NCBI GenBank assembly: GCA_003567255.1
Contig: PWZW01000167.1
Coordinates: 1 to 12,473 of the forward strand
Length of the DNA stretch: 12,473 nt
Direction of reading: 5' to 3'
From: Puniceicoccaceae bacterium
Lineage (GTDB): Bacteria > Verrucomicrobiota > Verrucomicrobiia > Opitutales > Coraliomargaritaceae
A model generated the notes under the pieces. It had not been told where the DNA came from. It searched no databases and saw nothing but the letters and a program-made list of their open reading frames with translations. Every line of letters begins with the position of its first letter. Within the stretch, counting starts at the first letter, position 1. Both the position numbers and the translations under genes were made by a program. Shown here in pieces: positions 1 through 6,986 of this stretch.

Positions 1-1409
1 GCGGGAATTTCCTGTCCATCCAGCGTCTTAATCGAAGTAACCCGCAAATTCGCTCCCCGGCCCTCAACGGTGGGCACCAATCCGACCAAGCTGCGGTGGT
101 TACGGTTGCGGTACACTTCTTCGAGAATTCGAATCAAGTCTTCGCGATTCACTTGCGCGGTAACGGCGAAATTTTCAAACGGAATCACAGTCCACATATC
201 CTTGATTGCCTTCTCGCCCGGGAGCAGGGGCGCATCGGTAAATAGTAACCCGTGTAAACACGCATCCACCGGGATACCGCGTTTCTCCAGACCTTCAAGC
301 ATCGCCGAACAAATCAAGCGCTCATATGGGCTTGGGGCTCCGGGAGAAGAAGCAAAGTCCAAGGTGTCCTTGAGCACGCCAACGGGTGCATTCATGTGGG
401 CCTCCGAAGCCTCCACTTCATCTTTGGTGAGGGCAATCACCTCTGGATCCAGCGCATAGCGACTGTCCATGAGTTCAGTGGCCGGGCGGATGGCTTTAAG
501 TTTCCGGGTAGCCCGGTCGAAGTGAAGTTCAAGGTGCCCAAGGTGGATACCAAAGTAGCTGCACTGTGTGTAAGGAATGCCGTTAACCAAACGTTCCGGT
601 TGATCGCGGTGGGTATGGCCCGCAAGGATAGCATCAATCTCAGGAAAAGTCTCGGTCAGGGCAAAAAGACGATTGGCAGCGTCGTCTTCGGTGGACCATG
701 GACGCACGCCCATGTGGGTTGCCAAAAGAATCGCATCGGGTGCGTGCGCTTTCACCTCTCTCAAAATTGCGCGCATTACGGGTACCGGATCATGGGCGGC
801 GAAACCGGGCGTGAGCTCTGGTAAAAACCAATTTGCCATTCCCGGAGTGGTCAGTGAAATCACAGCGATCCGATAACCGTTAATTTCTTTGATTAAGTAA
901 GGCTGTAGGGTTGAGCCCGCGCGCTCATCCTCCTTCCACACACGCTTTCCATGGAGTTCAAGGTTCCCGCCCAAAACGGGCATGCGCGACGCCGAAACAT
1001 TTTCGTGTACCGCCTCAATCCCCCAGTCGATCTCATGGTTGCCGACGACCCAAGCATCGAAATCAAGGTGATTCAAACAGTCGATCATCAGTTTACCATC
1101 GGTCCGCAGACTTACATCCGTGCCTTGATAGAGGTCTCCAAGGTCGATGGTCATATTGTGCGGGTACATGCGTCGCCACTGTTTCAGACGAGAGGCACAG
1201 CGAGCAAATCCACCAAGGTCACCGACGCCTTCATAGGTCGACGTGGGCAAAATATTGCCGTGCAGGTCAGTGGTGTGAAAGATGGAAATCCGATCCAACT
1301 CGATCGGAGCGCCCCGCAGAAAAGAAGGCAGTGTGGAAAGCAGGGTGGCAAATCCACCAATGCGGATGAATTCTCGACGGCTGATCGCTTTTTTTTGAAA
1401 TGTGTCCAT
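1..1409 (-). CDS. UshA-like metallophosphatase / 5'-nucleotidase family protein, Tat-exported, partial (3' end cut by window edge)
   Basis: Translating the minus strand from the ATG at 1409 gives 469 codons with no stop before the left edge, so the C-terminus is missing. Residues 10-16 (SRREFIR) followed by a short hydrophobic stretch and a likely cleavage site near residue 34 form a twin-arginine signal, so the enzyme is probably folded in the cytoplasm and exported to the periplasm. The metallophosphatase domain (about 42-300) has all five metal-site blocks: DLH (48-50), GD (91-92) in GDLYQG, GNHE (123-126), THMG (231-234) and GHTH (264-267). The second domain, which binds substrate in UshA-type 5'-nucleotidases, starts near 340 and keeps PFEN (410-413). 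Where the family has NxGGxR, this protein reads roughly GLLFTD (387-392), so nucleotide specificity is doubtful. A general phosphoesterase or a 2',3'-cyclic-nucleotide or other phosphate ester hydrolase is possible. No Shine-Dalgarno sequence is visible. Family call is strong, substrate unknown. Confidence 0.9.
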   Translation of the reverse strand, partial: MDTFQKKAISRREFIRIGGFATLLSTLPSFLRGAPIELDRISIFHTTDLHGNILPTSTYEGVGDLGGFARCASRLKQWRRMYPHNMTIDLGDLYQGTDVSLRTDGKLMIDCLNHLDFDAWVVGNHEIDWGIEAVHENVSASRMPVLGGNLELHGKRVWKEDERAGSTLQPYLIKEINGYRIAVISLTTPGMANWFLPELTPGFAAHDPVPVMRAILREVKAHAPDAILLATHMGVRPWSTEDDAANRLFALTETFPEIDAILAGHTHRDQPERLVNGIPYTQCSYFGIHLGHLELHFDRATRKLKAIRPATELMDSRYALDPEVIALTKDEVEASEAHMNAPVGVLKDTLDFASSPGAPSPYERLICSAMLEGLEKRGIPVDACLHGLLFTDAPLLPGEKAIKDMWTVIPFENFAVTAQVNREDLIRILEEVYRNRNHRSLVGLVPTVEGRGANLRVTSIKTLDGQEIP

Positions 1410-1553
1410 GAGGGGCGGAAAATTGATCTGAAATGAGGATGATGATTTGGAACGAAAGTTCTTTCTGCAAGTCCCGCACCAAAGCAAAAAGTTCGCGAAA
1501 ATTCGCTTTTAAAAATTAAATCTAAAGGAATTTTGCCTGACTGTAACCTTGGG
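1410..1553. promoter_or_regulatory. Intergenic gap between the RluD-family gene and the UshA-like gene
   Basis: These 144 bases are AT-rich in the middle and should hold the end of the rluD transcript and any promoter of the phosphatase gene, both read on the minus strand. At 1495-1506 there is a short inverted repeat (GCGAA, 2 bases, TTCGC); read on the minus strand it is followed 4 bases later by a run of five T (1490-1486). This could be a weak terminator. The overlapping perfect 8-base palindrome TTCGCGAA (1492-1499) could equally be a protein site. No convincing -35/-10 pair was found. Confidence 0.3.
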
Positions 1554-2495
1554 TCAGCGGAAATCCGCAAGTTCTGCCATGAGATGGTTAAAGTCCTCGG
1601 GGAGCGGAGCCGCAAATTGGAGTTCCTCGCCGCTGAGTGGATGCTTCAGCCTTAGCTCGGCGGCGTGGAGCATGACCCTGGGCACGGTAATTTGCGGTAG
1701 CCGATTTGCCTTGTAGCCGTAGGTATGGTCCCCGAGCAGCGGGTGCTTAAGATGGCTCAAGTGGACGCGAATCTGGTGGGTTCGCCCGGTATGGATGACG
1801 CATTCAACCAGAGTGGCGGCGTGACCAAAACGCTGACGAACCCGCCAATCGGTGTGAGCGGCCCTGCCCTTTTCAGTGACCGCCATTTTTGTTCGCTGGG
1901 TAGCATGGCGAAAGATGGGCGCTTTGCAACTGCCGGAGTCCCGTGCCGGTGCCCCGGTGACTAGGGCGAGGTAGCGCTTGTACAGCGTCCGCGAACTAAA
2001 GGCGGCCGCGAGTTGGTGGTGCGCGGCGTCGTTTTTGGCGACGATGAGTAAGCCACTCGTTTCTTTGTCCAAGCGGTGCACAATGCCTGGGCGCAGCGGA
2101 GCTCCCACACTACTCAAGGCATTTTTACAGTGATACAGCAAGGCGTGAACAAGCGTATCTTCCCCAGTGCCACTCCCGGGGTGGGTCACCATGCCCGCCG
2201 CTTTATTCACGACAACGATATCGGCGTCTTCAAAAACAATGTTCAAAGGAATGGCCCGCGCGACCGGTGCCGCCTCGAAGCTCTCCAGCAGAAGTTCGGC
2301 CCGTAATACATCGCCGGGCCCCACCTTCTTGCGGGCGGCAATCACCGCGCCGTTTTGGGTTACTTGTCCAGCGTCAAATGCGCGCTTTAGCCGTGTCCTG
2401 CTTACCCCGGCCGCTTGCTCAGCCAGTAGCTTGTCGGCCCGCGCTCCGGCAGTGCCCGGAGGCACGGTAAAGGTGACCACCTCAGGCTCATTCAT
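1554..2495 (-). CDS. rluD: RluD-family 23S rRNA pseudouridine synthase
   Basis: The 313-residue protein converts uridine to pseudouridine in RNA, by family most likely 23S rRNA. An S4 RNA-binding domain covers about residues 17-75. The catalytic domain follows, with the family signature around GIVHRLDKETSG; Asp143 is the expected catalytic aspartate. A second conserved block, HTGRTHQIRVHL, lies at 235-246. Length and layout match RluC/RluD-type enzymes with an N-terminal S4 domain; RluD is the closest match by eye, but the exact target uridine cannot be read from the sequence. The ATG lies inside the end of ribF: the two genes share 8 bases (ATGAATGA), so translation is probably coupled. It is the last gene of the probable operon that begins at 6447. 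Confidence 0.93.
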   Translation of the reverse strand: MNEPEVVTFTVPPGTAGARADKLLAEQAAGVSRTRLKRAFDAGQVTQNGAVIAARKKVGPGDVLRAELLLESFEAAPVARAIPLNIVFEDADIVVVNKAAGMVTHPGSGTGEDTLVHALLYHCKNALSSVGAPLRPGIVHRLDKETSGLLIVAKNDAAHHQLAAAFSSRTLYKRYLALVTGAPARDSGSCKAPIFRHATQRTKMAVTEKGRAAHTDWRVRQRFGHAATLVECVIHTGRTHQIRVHLSHLKHPLLGDHTYGYKANRLPQITVPRVMLHAAELRLKHPLSGEELQFAAPLPEDFNHLMAELADFR

Positions 2496-3468
2496 GGTTG
2501 ATCTGGCCCAAGACCGCCGCCCGATCCTCGGCGATTTGAGCCTTCAGGGAATCCACTGAATCAAATTTCCTTTCGCTCCTGATGAAATCCAGCCACTCAA
2601 TTTCGACCGCGTCTCCGGATTTGAGTGAAGTGTCGCCCAATACATGGGTTTCCAACAGTGGCGCAGACGGTGCCTGCTCAACCGTGGGGCGCAGTCCGAA
2701 ATTGGAAACCGCATCGGCCCATGCTCCACCGGACGTGGAGCGGATACGGGTGCGATAGACGCCGAGGGCAGGTAGGCACTCCGGTGCCCAGGGCAAATTT
2801 AAGGTCGGAAAGCCGAGCTTACGGCCCAGTTTTTTGCCTCCCACAACCTTACCTTGCGCACGGTAGTGGTACCCGAGGAGTTGATTAACCTCTCGAAGAT
2901 TTCCCGACTCCAGGGCGCTCCGAATGCGTGTGCTGCTGATCGGGCTGCCGTTGTGCTTAAGGCGGTCCGCGCTATATACGGCGATTCCCAGCGGCTTCCC
3001 CGTTTCAATTAAAACAGAAACGTCTCCAAGTCTACGCTTCCCAAAGCGAAAGTTTTCCCCGACGAAGACTGCCGATAGCCTGGGTATAAATCTCTTCAGA
3101 TGCAGTAGAAACTGGTCCGCTGTGATCGCCGCAAACTCCGGATCAAAGGACTGACGAATCACCAGATCGACCCCGGACTGGTGAAGCATTTTGGTCTTTG
3201 TCTCAATATCCATGAGCATCCGTGTGGGATCCTCGGGCTTAAAAAGATGACTGGGGTGCGGGTGAAAGGTCAGGACACCACTGAGCGCGCCATCATTGAC
3301 CGCAGAAGTTGTGGCGCTCCGGATCACGGCCTTGTGCCCCATATGGACGCCGTCAAAGATACCAATGGCGAGGTGCAGCGGCCCTATCTTCGGCGAAAGG
3401 TCTGCCAATGCATCGAGAGCGAGGGGAACGGTTTGGGGAGCGCCTGAACTTGAAGGTTCCATCATCAT
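2488..3468 (-). CDS. ribF: Bifunctional riboflavin kinase / FAD synthetase
   Basis: RibF phosphorylates riboflavin to FMN and adenylylates FMN to FAD in the cytoplasm. The 326-residue length is usual for the bifunctional enzyme. The N-terminal FAD synthetase domain shows the nucleotidyl-transferase motif GIFDGVHMGH (36-45), the block FVGENFRFGK (135-144) and SSTRIR (178-183). The C-terminal riboflavin kinase domain shows GKKLGRKLGFPTLN (211-224, containing the PTxN motif), the LGVY block (235-238), ETH (273-275) with the likely catalytic Glu273, and a typical ending DFIRSERKFDS (294-304). Three ATG codons in a row (3468, 3465, 3462) make the exact start uncertain; the first is given. It follows lpxB after 40 bases and overlaps the RluD-family gene by 8 bases. 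Confidence 0.96.
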   Translation of the reverse strand: MMMEPSSSGAPQTVPLALDALADLSPKIGPLHLAIGIFDGVHMGHKAVIRSATTSAVNDGALSGVLTFHPHPSHLFKPEDPTRMLMDIETKTKMLHQSGVDLVIRQSFDPEFAAITADQFLLHLKRFIPRLSAVFVGENFRFGKRRLGDVSVLIETGKPLGIAVYSADRLKHNGSPISSTRIRSALESGNLREVNQLLGYHYRAQGKVVGGKKLGRKLGFPTLNLPWAPECLPALGVYRTRIRSTSGGAWADAVSNFGLRPTVEQAPSAPLLETHVLGDTSLKSGDAVEIEWLDFIRSERKFDSVDSLKAQIAEDRAAVLGQINHE

Positions 3469-3508
3469 TTAAAAGGTCATCATCGTTTCGAAAGCAAGCC
3501 ACAGCGCG

Positions 3509-4702
3509 CTAAACTTTCCCGGGAGAATCCAGGGTGCGCAACATCCAGGCGGCAACGGTTTGCGTTTGGCCATCGACCTTTAAGAGTGCACGCAGCGCAG
3601 CAGCATCCTCCTGGATTTGCACCAGCCTTTCCGCCTTGCCGGCTTCACCCAACGCCTCAGCGAGGCGGACAGGATCTGCTTCGCCCTGAATAAACTCAGC
3701 ATAGACTTCTCGCTTGAGAAGGATGTTTGCGATTCCAATGTAGGGAATCTTAACAAGCAGTCGGCCCAGTAAATAGCTCAACGGATGCAGACGGTAAACG
3801 ATCGCGCCGGGAATCGCGGCGAGGGCACAGACCAGGGATATCGTCCCCGAGCTCATGAGGACACGACTGCCCGGTATCTCAACCTCCTGGTTGGAAACGA
3901 ACGAAATTTTATCCGCTAAATTCGGATACTTTACAAGGTGTGCTCTGAGCAGCTCCAGGATCTGCTCACTCGGATAAACCACCGAGGCGAAAAGATCGGG
4001 TTCACCTTGGAGCGCGTCTTGAAAGGCTTCCAACAAAACCGGGAAAATACGGTCCACGGCAGCCGTACGACTCCCGGGCAGGAGGAGGATGGGTCCGTCG
4101 GGATCGAACTTGAGGGGGAGCTGGTACGTCTTCGAGACGAAAGGATGCCCAACAAATTCAACCGGCAAGCGCGTGTCGGCAAAACTCTCTACCTCGAAGG
4201 GGAAAATTACGCCGAGGCGGTCGAGCGTTTCCGCCATCTTAAACCGCCGCTTCGCTTTCCAGGCCCAAACCTGCGGCCCGATGTAGTAGTTGAGTTCGAT
4301 CCGGCCCCCACCCTTTTTGCTGATCCCCCGCTTCTTCAAGGCGTGCGCAAGTCGAAGATTAAAGCCCGGGTAATCGACAAAACAAATTTGCCGTGGTTGG
4401 TGACGTTCAATCCAGGACAGCACCTCGTGAAAGAGCTTTTTAAAAAAGGAAAAGTGCTTCAGCACCTCAAAAACGCCCACTACGGACACCTTGGTTAAAT
4501 CATACACCAAATAGGCACCGGCAGCGGCAACCGCCTCTCCGCCGATCGCGGCGATCTCCAGGTCCGGCCGCGCTGTTTTCAGATCCTTGACCAGGCGGGC
4601 GGCGTGCTCGTCTCCGGAGTGCTCCCCGGCAATCACCAAAAGGTCAATTTGTTTTGCCCCGGGCTCCCGGAAAGGGCTTAATTCCAAAGCTTTATGTGCC
4701 AT
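3509..4702 (-). CDS. lpxB: Lipid-A-disaccharide synthase
   Basis: LpxB (GT19) joins UDP-2,3-diacylglucosamine and lipid X to the tetraacyl disaccharide 1-phosphate, at the inner face of the cytoplasmic membrane. Using the ATG at 4702 the protein has 397 residues, close to the usual length. Recognised blocks are AGEHSGDEHAA (25-35), IGGEA (53-57), VDYPGFNLRLA (109-119), YIGPQVWAWKAKR (140-152), FVGHPF (183-188), LLPGSR (207-212), SSGTISL (284-290) and the NILLKREVYAEFIQ block (326-339) with the conserved Asn326. Two usually acidic positions differ: the Glu after LLPGSRxx is Ala, and SGTxxLE reads SGTISLV. A GTG at 4717 would add five residues and leave 12 bases to the upstream gene; ATG is preferred because the added residues match nothing in the family. 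The neighbouring oxidoreductase gene supports a lipid A role. Confidence 0.94.
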   Translation of the reverse strand: MAHKALELSPFREPGAKQIDLLVIAGEHSGDEHAARLVKDLKTARPDLEIAAIGGEAVAAAGAYLVYDLTKVSVVGVFEVLKHFSFFKKLFHEVLSWIERHQPRQICFVDYPGFNLRLAHALKKRGISKKGGGRIELNYYIGPQVWAWKAKRRFKMAETLDRLGVIFPFEVESFADTRLPVEFVGHPFVSKTYQLPLKFDPDGPILLLPGSRTAAVDRIFPVLLEAFQDALQGEPDLFASVVYPSEQILELLRAHLVKYPNLADKISFVSNQEVEIPGSRVLMSSGTISLVCALAAIPGAIVYRLHPLSYLLGRLLVKIPYIGIANILLKREVYAEFIQGEADPVRLAEALGEAGKAERLVQIQEDAAALRALLKVDGQTQTVAAWMLRTLDSPGKV

Positions 4703-4729
4703 AGCTGGATGCACCACCGGGCCGCCAGC

Positions 4730-5689
4730 CTAGGGCTTGGGGCTCGCGGCTGCGGTTCTTTCGATTTCAGCCTGAATTTGCTCAGTAATTTGAATAGCCA
4801 ACTCAAGCGCCGACTTACCCAGTTCCGCCCCCACCTTGGGAAGTGCGAAGCGTTGAATGACGTCAATGAAAGATACCAGCTCAAGCTTAAGGGGCTCGTC
4901 CTTTTCAATCGGGATTTCCCGCTTTTCCAAACCAGTCGCGGATCGGCCCAACTGATGTCCGGTTTGATTCATGAAATCGAGCGAGAGGTAATTGTTTGGC
5001 TGAAAAACGCGGATTTCGCGCAGCTTTTTCAAGCTCACGCGGCTGGTATTGATGTTGGCCACACATCCGTTTTCAAAAACGATGCGGGCATTGGCAATAT
5101 CTTCACTGCTTGAAAGCACGCGTACACCAATTGCCTCGACGCGGGCAATCGGACTTTTCACCAATTCCAAAATCACGCCGAGGTCGTGAATCATCAGGTC
5201 AAGGACCACGCCGACCTCGGTACCCCGTGGATTGAAGGGTGCCAGACGGTCAGCGGTGATAAAGCGCGGTTCGGTGACGGCCTCCTCAAGGAAAGCCATC
5301 ACCGGATTGTAGTGCTCAATATGGCCAACTTGTACGATTCGCTTGTTCTTCTTGGCTGCGGCGAGAATACGCTCAGCCTCCTCAAGGCTCGTGCAGAGCG
5401 GCTTTTCGATCAGAAGGTGGCATCCTCCGTCGAGCAGTGGAAGGGCAACGTCGCAATGCTTATCGGTCGGCACCACCACGCTTACGGCGTCGCAGGCTTC
5501 CGCGAGGTCTGCCAAAGAGGGGTACCGTGCGCAGTTGTGCTTTTTGCAAATTTCTGCCGCCCGGGCATCGTCGGCTTCGACAATACCGACGAACTCAACG
5601 TTTTCCAACTCAGCGTAGATCCTGGCATGGTGTTGGCCGAGATACCCGGTACCGACCACCCCACAGCGAATTTTTTTAATTTCCGACAT
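4730..5689 (-). CDS. Gfo/Idh/MocA-family NAD(P)-dependent oxidoreductase linked to lpxB (GnnA-like candidate)
   Basis: This 319-residue protein has an N-terminal Rossmann fold with the dinucleotide motif GTGYLG (13-18) and the family EKP motif (95-97) with its catalytic-type lysine. Further blocks are GHIEHYNP (122-129) and DLMIHDLG (164-171), where the conserved His168 fits the usual active-site His/Asp pair. Members usually oxidise a sugar hydroxyl with NAD(P). The gene sits immediately before lpxB. In Acidithiobacillus, the related GnnA oxidises UDP-GlcNAc at position 3 and works with the aminotransferase GnnB before LpxA; the gnnA and gnnB genes lie next to lpx genes. The same role is a reasonable inference here, but no gnnB-like or lpxA gene is in the window, so the substrate is unproven. 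ATG start at 5689 with no visible Shine-Dalgarno sequence. Confidence 0.9.
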   Translation of the reverse strand: MSEIKKIRCGVVGTGYLGQHHARIYAELENVEFVGIVEADDARAAEICKKHNCARYPSLADLAEACDAVSVVVPTDKHCDVALPLLDGGCHLLIEKPLCTSLEEAERILAAAKKNKRIVQVGHIEHYNPVMAFLEEAVTEPRFITADRLAPFNPRGTEVGVVLDLMIHDLGVILELVKSPIARVEAIGVRVLSSSEDIANARIVFENGCVANINTSRVSLKKLREIRVFQPNNYLSLDFMNQTGHQLGRSATGLEKREIPIEKDEPLKLELVSFIDVIQRFALPKVGAELGKSALELAIQITEQIQAEIERTAAASPKP

Positions 5690-5742
5690 AGTTTAAAAAT
5701 CAAGTAAGCAACCGCACTGCTCAACGTTAGAAACGCTTGGAT

Positions 5743-6447
5743 TTAACGGTAAACAATCCGTCCGCATTGATCGCAAAAGTGAACGGTTCCATGAACCCGC
5801 GCCTCGGCATAGGTTTCTCCGGAAACCCGGAGATGGCAACCGGAGCACTTACCATCCTCCACCTTGGCAACGTAAGGAAAATTTCGAGTGGTTTCGCGCA
5901 CCCGGTCATAGGCGCTCAAATAGGGCTCACTGATCCCCTCGCGCGCCGTTTCAAAATCGGACTTCGCCTGCGCCGAAACGGATTGTAGGCCCTTTTCGCG
6001 TTCGTCGAGTTTGGCAATACGCTTTTCGATCTCGGCCACCTTCCCCGCCGAGGTGCGCTCGTGTGCCTTCAGCGATTCCTTAGCCTCGTCGATTTGCAGC
6101 ATGAGCTCAATCTCTTTTTCCTCTACCGCACTCACTGCGGCCTCGGCCCGTTCAATTTCGTGAGTCAAGGCCGCGTACTCGTCATTTTTTTTGACCTCCA
6201 TCTGCTGGCGCTTGTACTTCCGCACCTGCTCTTCCTTTTCGAGGACATCCCCATCGAGTTGCTCACGCTGCAACTCCATCCCCTTGAGAGCCGTGCGGGC
6301 TTCCTCAATTTTTGAGCGCTCCTCAACGAGTGCCTTTTCAAGGGCCGCCCGCTCCCGCGGGATAATCTTTAAATCAGTCTCGGCGCGAACCAACTTTTCA
6401 TCGCGGCTTTGAAGGATGAGCAGTTTTTCAATTTCTGGATCAATCAT
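5743..6447 (-). CDS. C4 zinc-ribbon and coiled-coil protein (COG1579 / CdsZ-like family)
   Basis: The 234-residue protein is a long, highly charged coiled coil (about residues 4-170, with a break around 84-92) followed by a C-terminal zinc ribbon with two CxxC pairs, 201-204 and 225-228. This layout is that of the zf-RING_7/COG1579 family, which includes chlamydial CT398/CdsZ (linked to type III secretion and sigma-54) and Helicobacter HP0958/FlgZ (linked to RpoN and flagella). In other bacteria the role is unclear. Nothing here points to secretion or flagella: the gene heads a run with the oxidoreductase, lpxB, ribF and an RluD-family gene, with a 53-base gap to the next gene. The ATG at 6447 is the natural start. 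Family call is confident; function is open. Confidence 0.9.
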   Translation of the reverse strand: MIDPEIEKLLILQSRDEKLVRAETDLKIIPRERAALEKALVEERSKIEEARTALKGMELQREQLDGDVLEKEEQVRKYKRQQMEVKKNDEYAALTHEIERAEAAVSAVEEKEIELMLQIDEAKESLKAHERTSAGKVAEIEKRIAKLDEREKGLQSVSAQAKSDFETAREGISEPYLSAYDRVRETTRNFPYVAKVEDGKCSGCHLRVSGETYAEARVHGTVHFCDQCGRIVYR

Positions 6448-6562
6448 GGGTGGACAGCATTCGTCGCAATCAAGAAGCGGTGTCGCCTAAGGGCAAACAA
6501 AAAGAAGGCACGCGGCGGTTGATCTTTCAAAAAGGCTCCTTCAGGCTCATGTTTTTTTGACC
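6448..6562. promoter_or_regulatory. Divergent intergenic region between the lpxB operon and the TPR-thrS group
   Basis: These 115 bases separate the minus-strand zinc-ribbon gene from the plus-strand TPR gene, so promoters for both directions should lie here. I could not pick a convincing -35/-10 pair on either strand. A TTG codon at 6557 is in frame with the TPR gene but is the poorer start. Confidence 0.4.
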
Positions 6563-6922
6563 ATGAGCGAAACCAACCAAACCATCCAGGACCGTATTGA
6601 TGACGCCACTTTCGACTTCACCATGGGCGACCATGCGAAGGCAGTGGAAAAACTTCGTGAAGTCACTGCGGCCCACCCTGACGCAGCTGGCGCTTGGCAC
6701 GCCCTTGCTGAGGTACTGCTTGCCGACAAGCAGGTCCAAACCGCATTGGAAGCCGCCGAAAAAGCGCTTTCGCTGAATCCGGAGGATGTGCACATCAACG
6801 TCAGTCTTTCCCGCATTTGGGTAGAGTTGGGCGACAAGGCCAAGGCTGAGCATTTCGGCGCTCAGGCCCGCATGATGGGTTGGAAGGTGACCCTCAAAGA
6901 ACCGAAGGATCCACCCGCTTAG
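6563..6922 (+). CDS. Small tetratricopeptide-repeat (TPR) protein
   Basis: The 119-residue protein has no signal peptide or membrane segment and is built of about three TPR-like helical pairs: roughly residues 9-40, 42-74 and 76-108. The best unit is the second, with W45, L48, A49, A61, A65, A68, L69 and NP (72-73) at typical TPR positions. TPRs bind protein partners; the partner here is unknown. The ATG at 6563 is chosen over an in-frame TTG two codons earlier. The gene reads into thrS with a 64-base gap, which holds a small hairpin. Probably a cytoplasmic adaptor; function unassigned. Confidence 0.85.
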   Translation: MSETNQTIQDRIDDATFDFTMGDHAKAVEKLREVTAAHPDAAGAWHALAEVLLADKQVQTALEAAEKALSLNPEDVHINVSLSRIWVELGDKAKAEHFGAQARMMGWKVTLKEPKDPPA

Positions 6923-6934
6923 GCCCCGTATCCC

Positions 6935-6950
6935 CGCTTGCCAGCAAGCG
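6935..6950 (+). other. Short hairpin between the TPR gene and thrS
   Basis: CGCTTG and CAAGCG form a perfect 6-base stem with a CCAG loop, 12 bases after the TPR stop codon. No T-run follows directly (the next is about 20 bases on, at 6973-6977), so it is not a standard terminator. It may stabilise an mRNA end or be a thrS leader element; it may also be chance. Confidence 0.3.
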
Positions 6951-6986
6951 AACAAATCTGCAAGCTCCGTCCTTTTTACAGTTTTC

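Noticed and set aside
911..1436. Two plus-strand open frames (about 150-160 codons) near the UshA-like gene
   Set aside because: Both are antisense shadows of the metallophosphatase frame, which carries all family motifs; their translations are rich in Arg/Ser/Pro/His without domains.
1184..1615. Minus-strand open frame of 143 codons covering the gap before the UshA-like gene
   Set aside because: It overlaps the UshA-like N-terminus and the RluD-family C-terminus in another frame and matches nothing recognisable.
3938..4498. Plus-strand open frame of 186 codons across lpxB
   Set aside because: It lies wholly inside lpxB on the opposite strand, has no recognisable domain, and its codons mirror those of the well-conserved lpxB frame.
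6557..6562. TTG start two codons upstream of the TPR ATG
   Set aside because: An ATG follows almost at once, and nothing favours the TTG, which lies in a T-run without a ribosome binding site.
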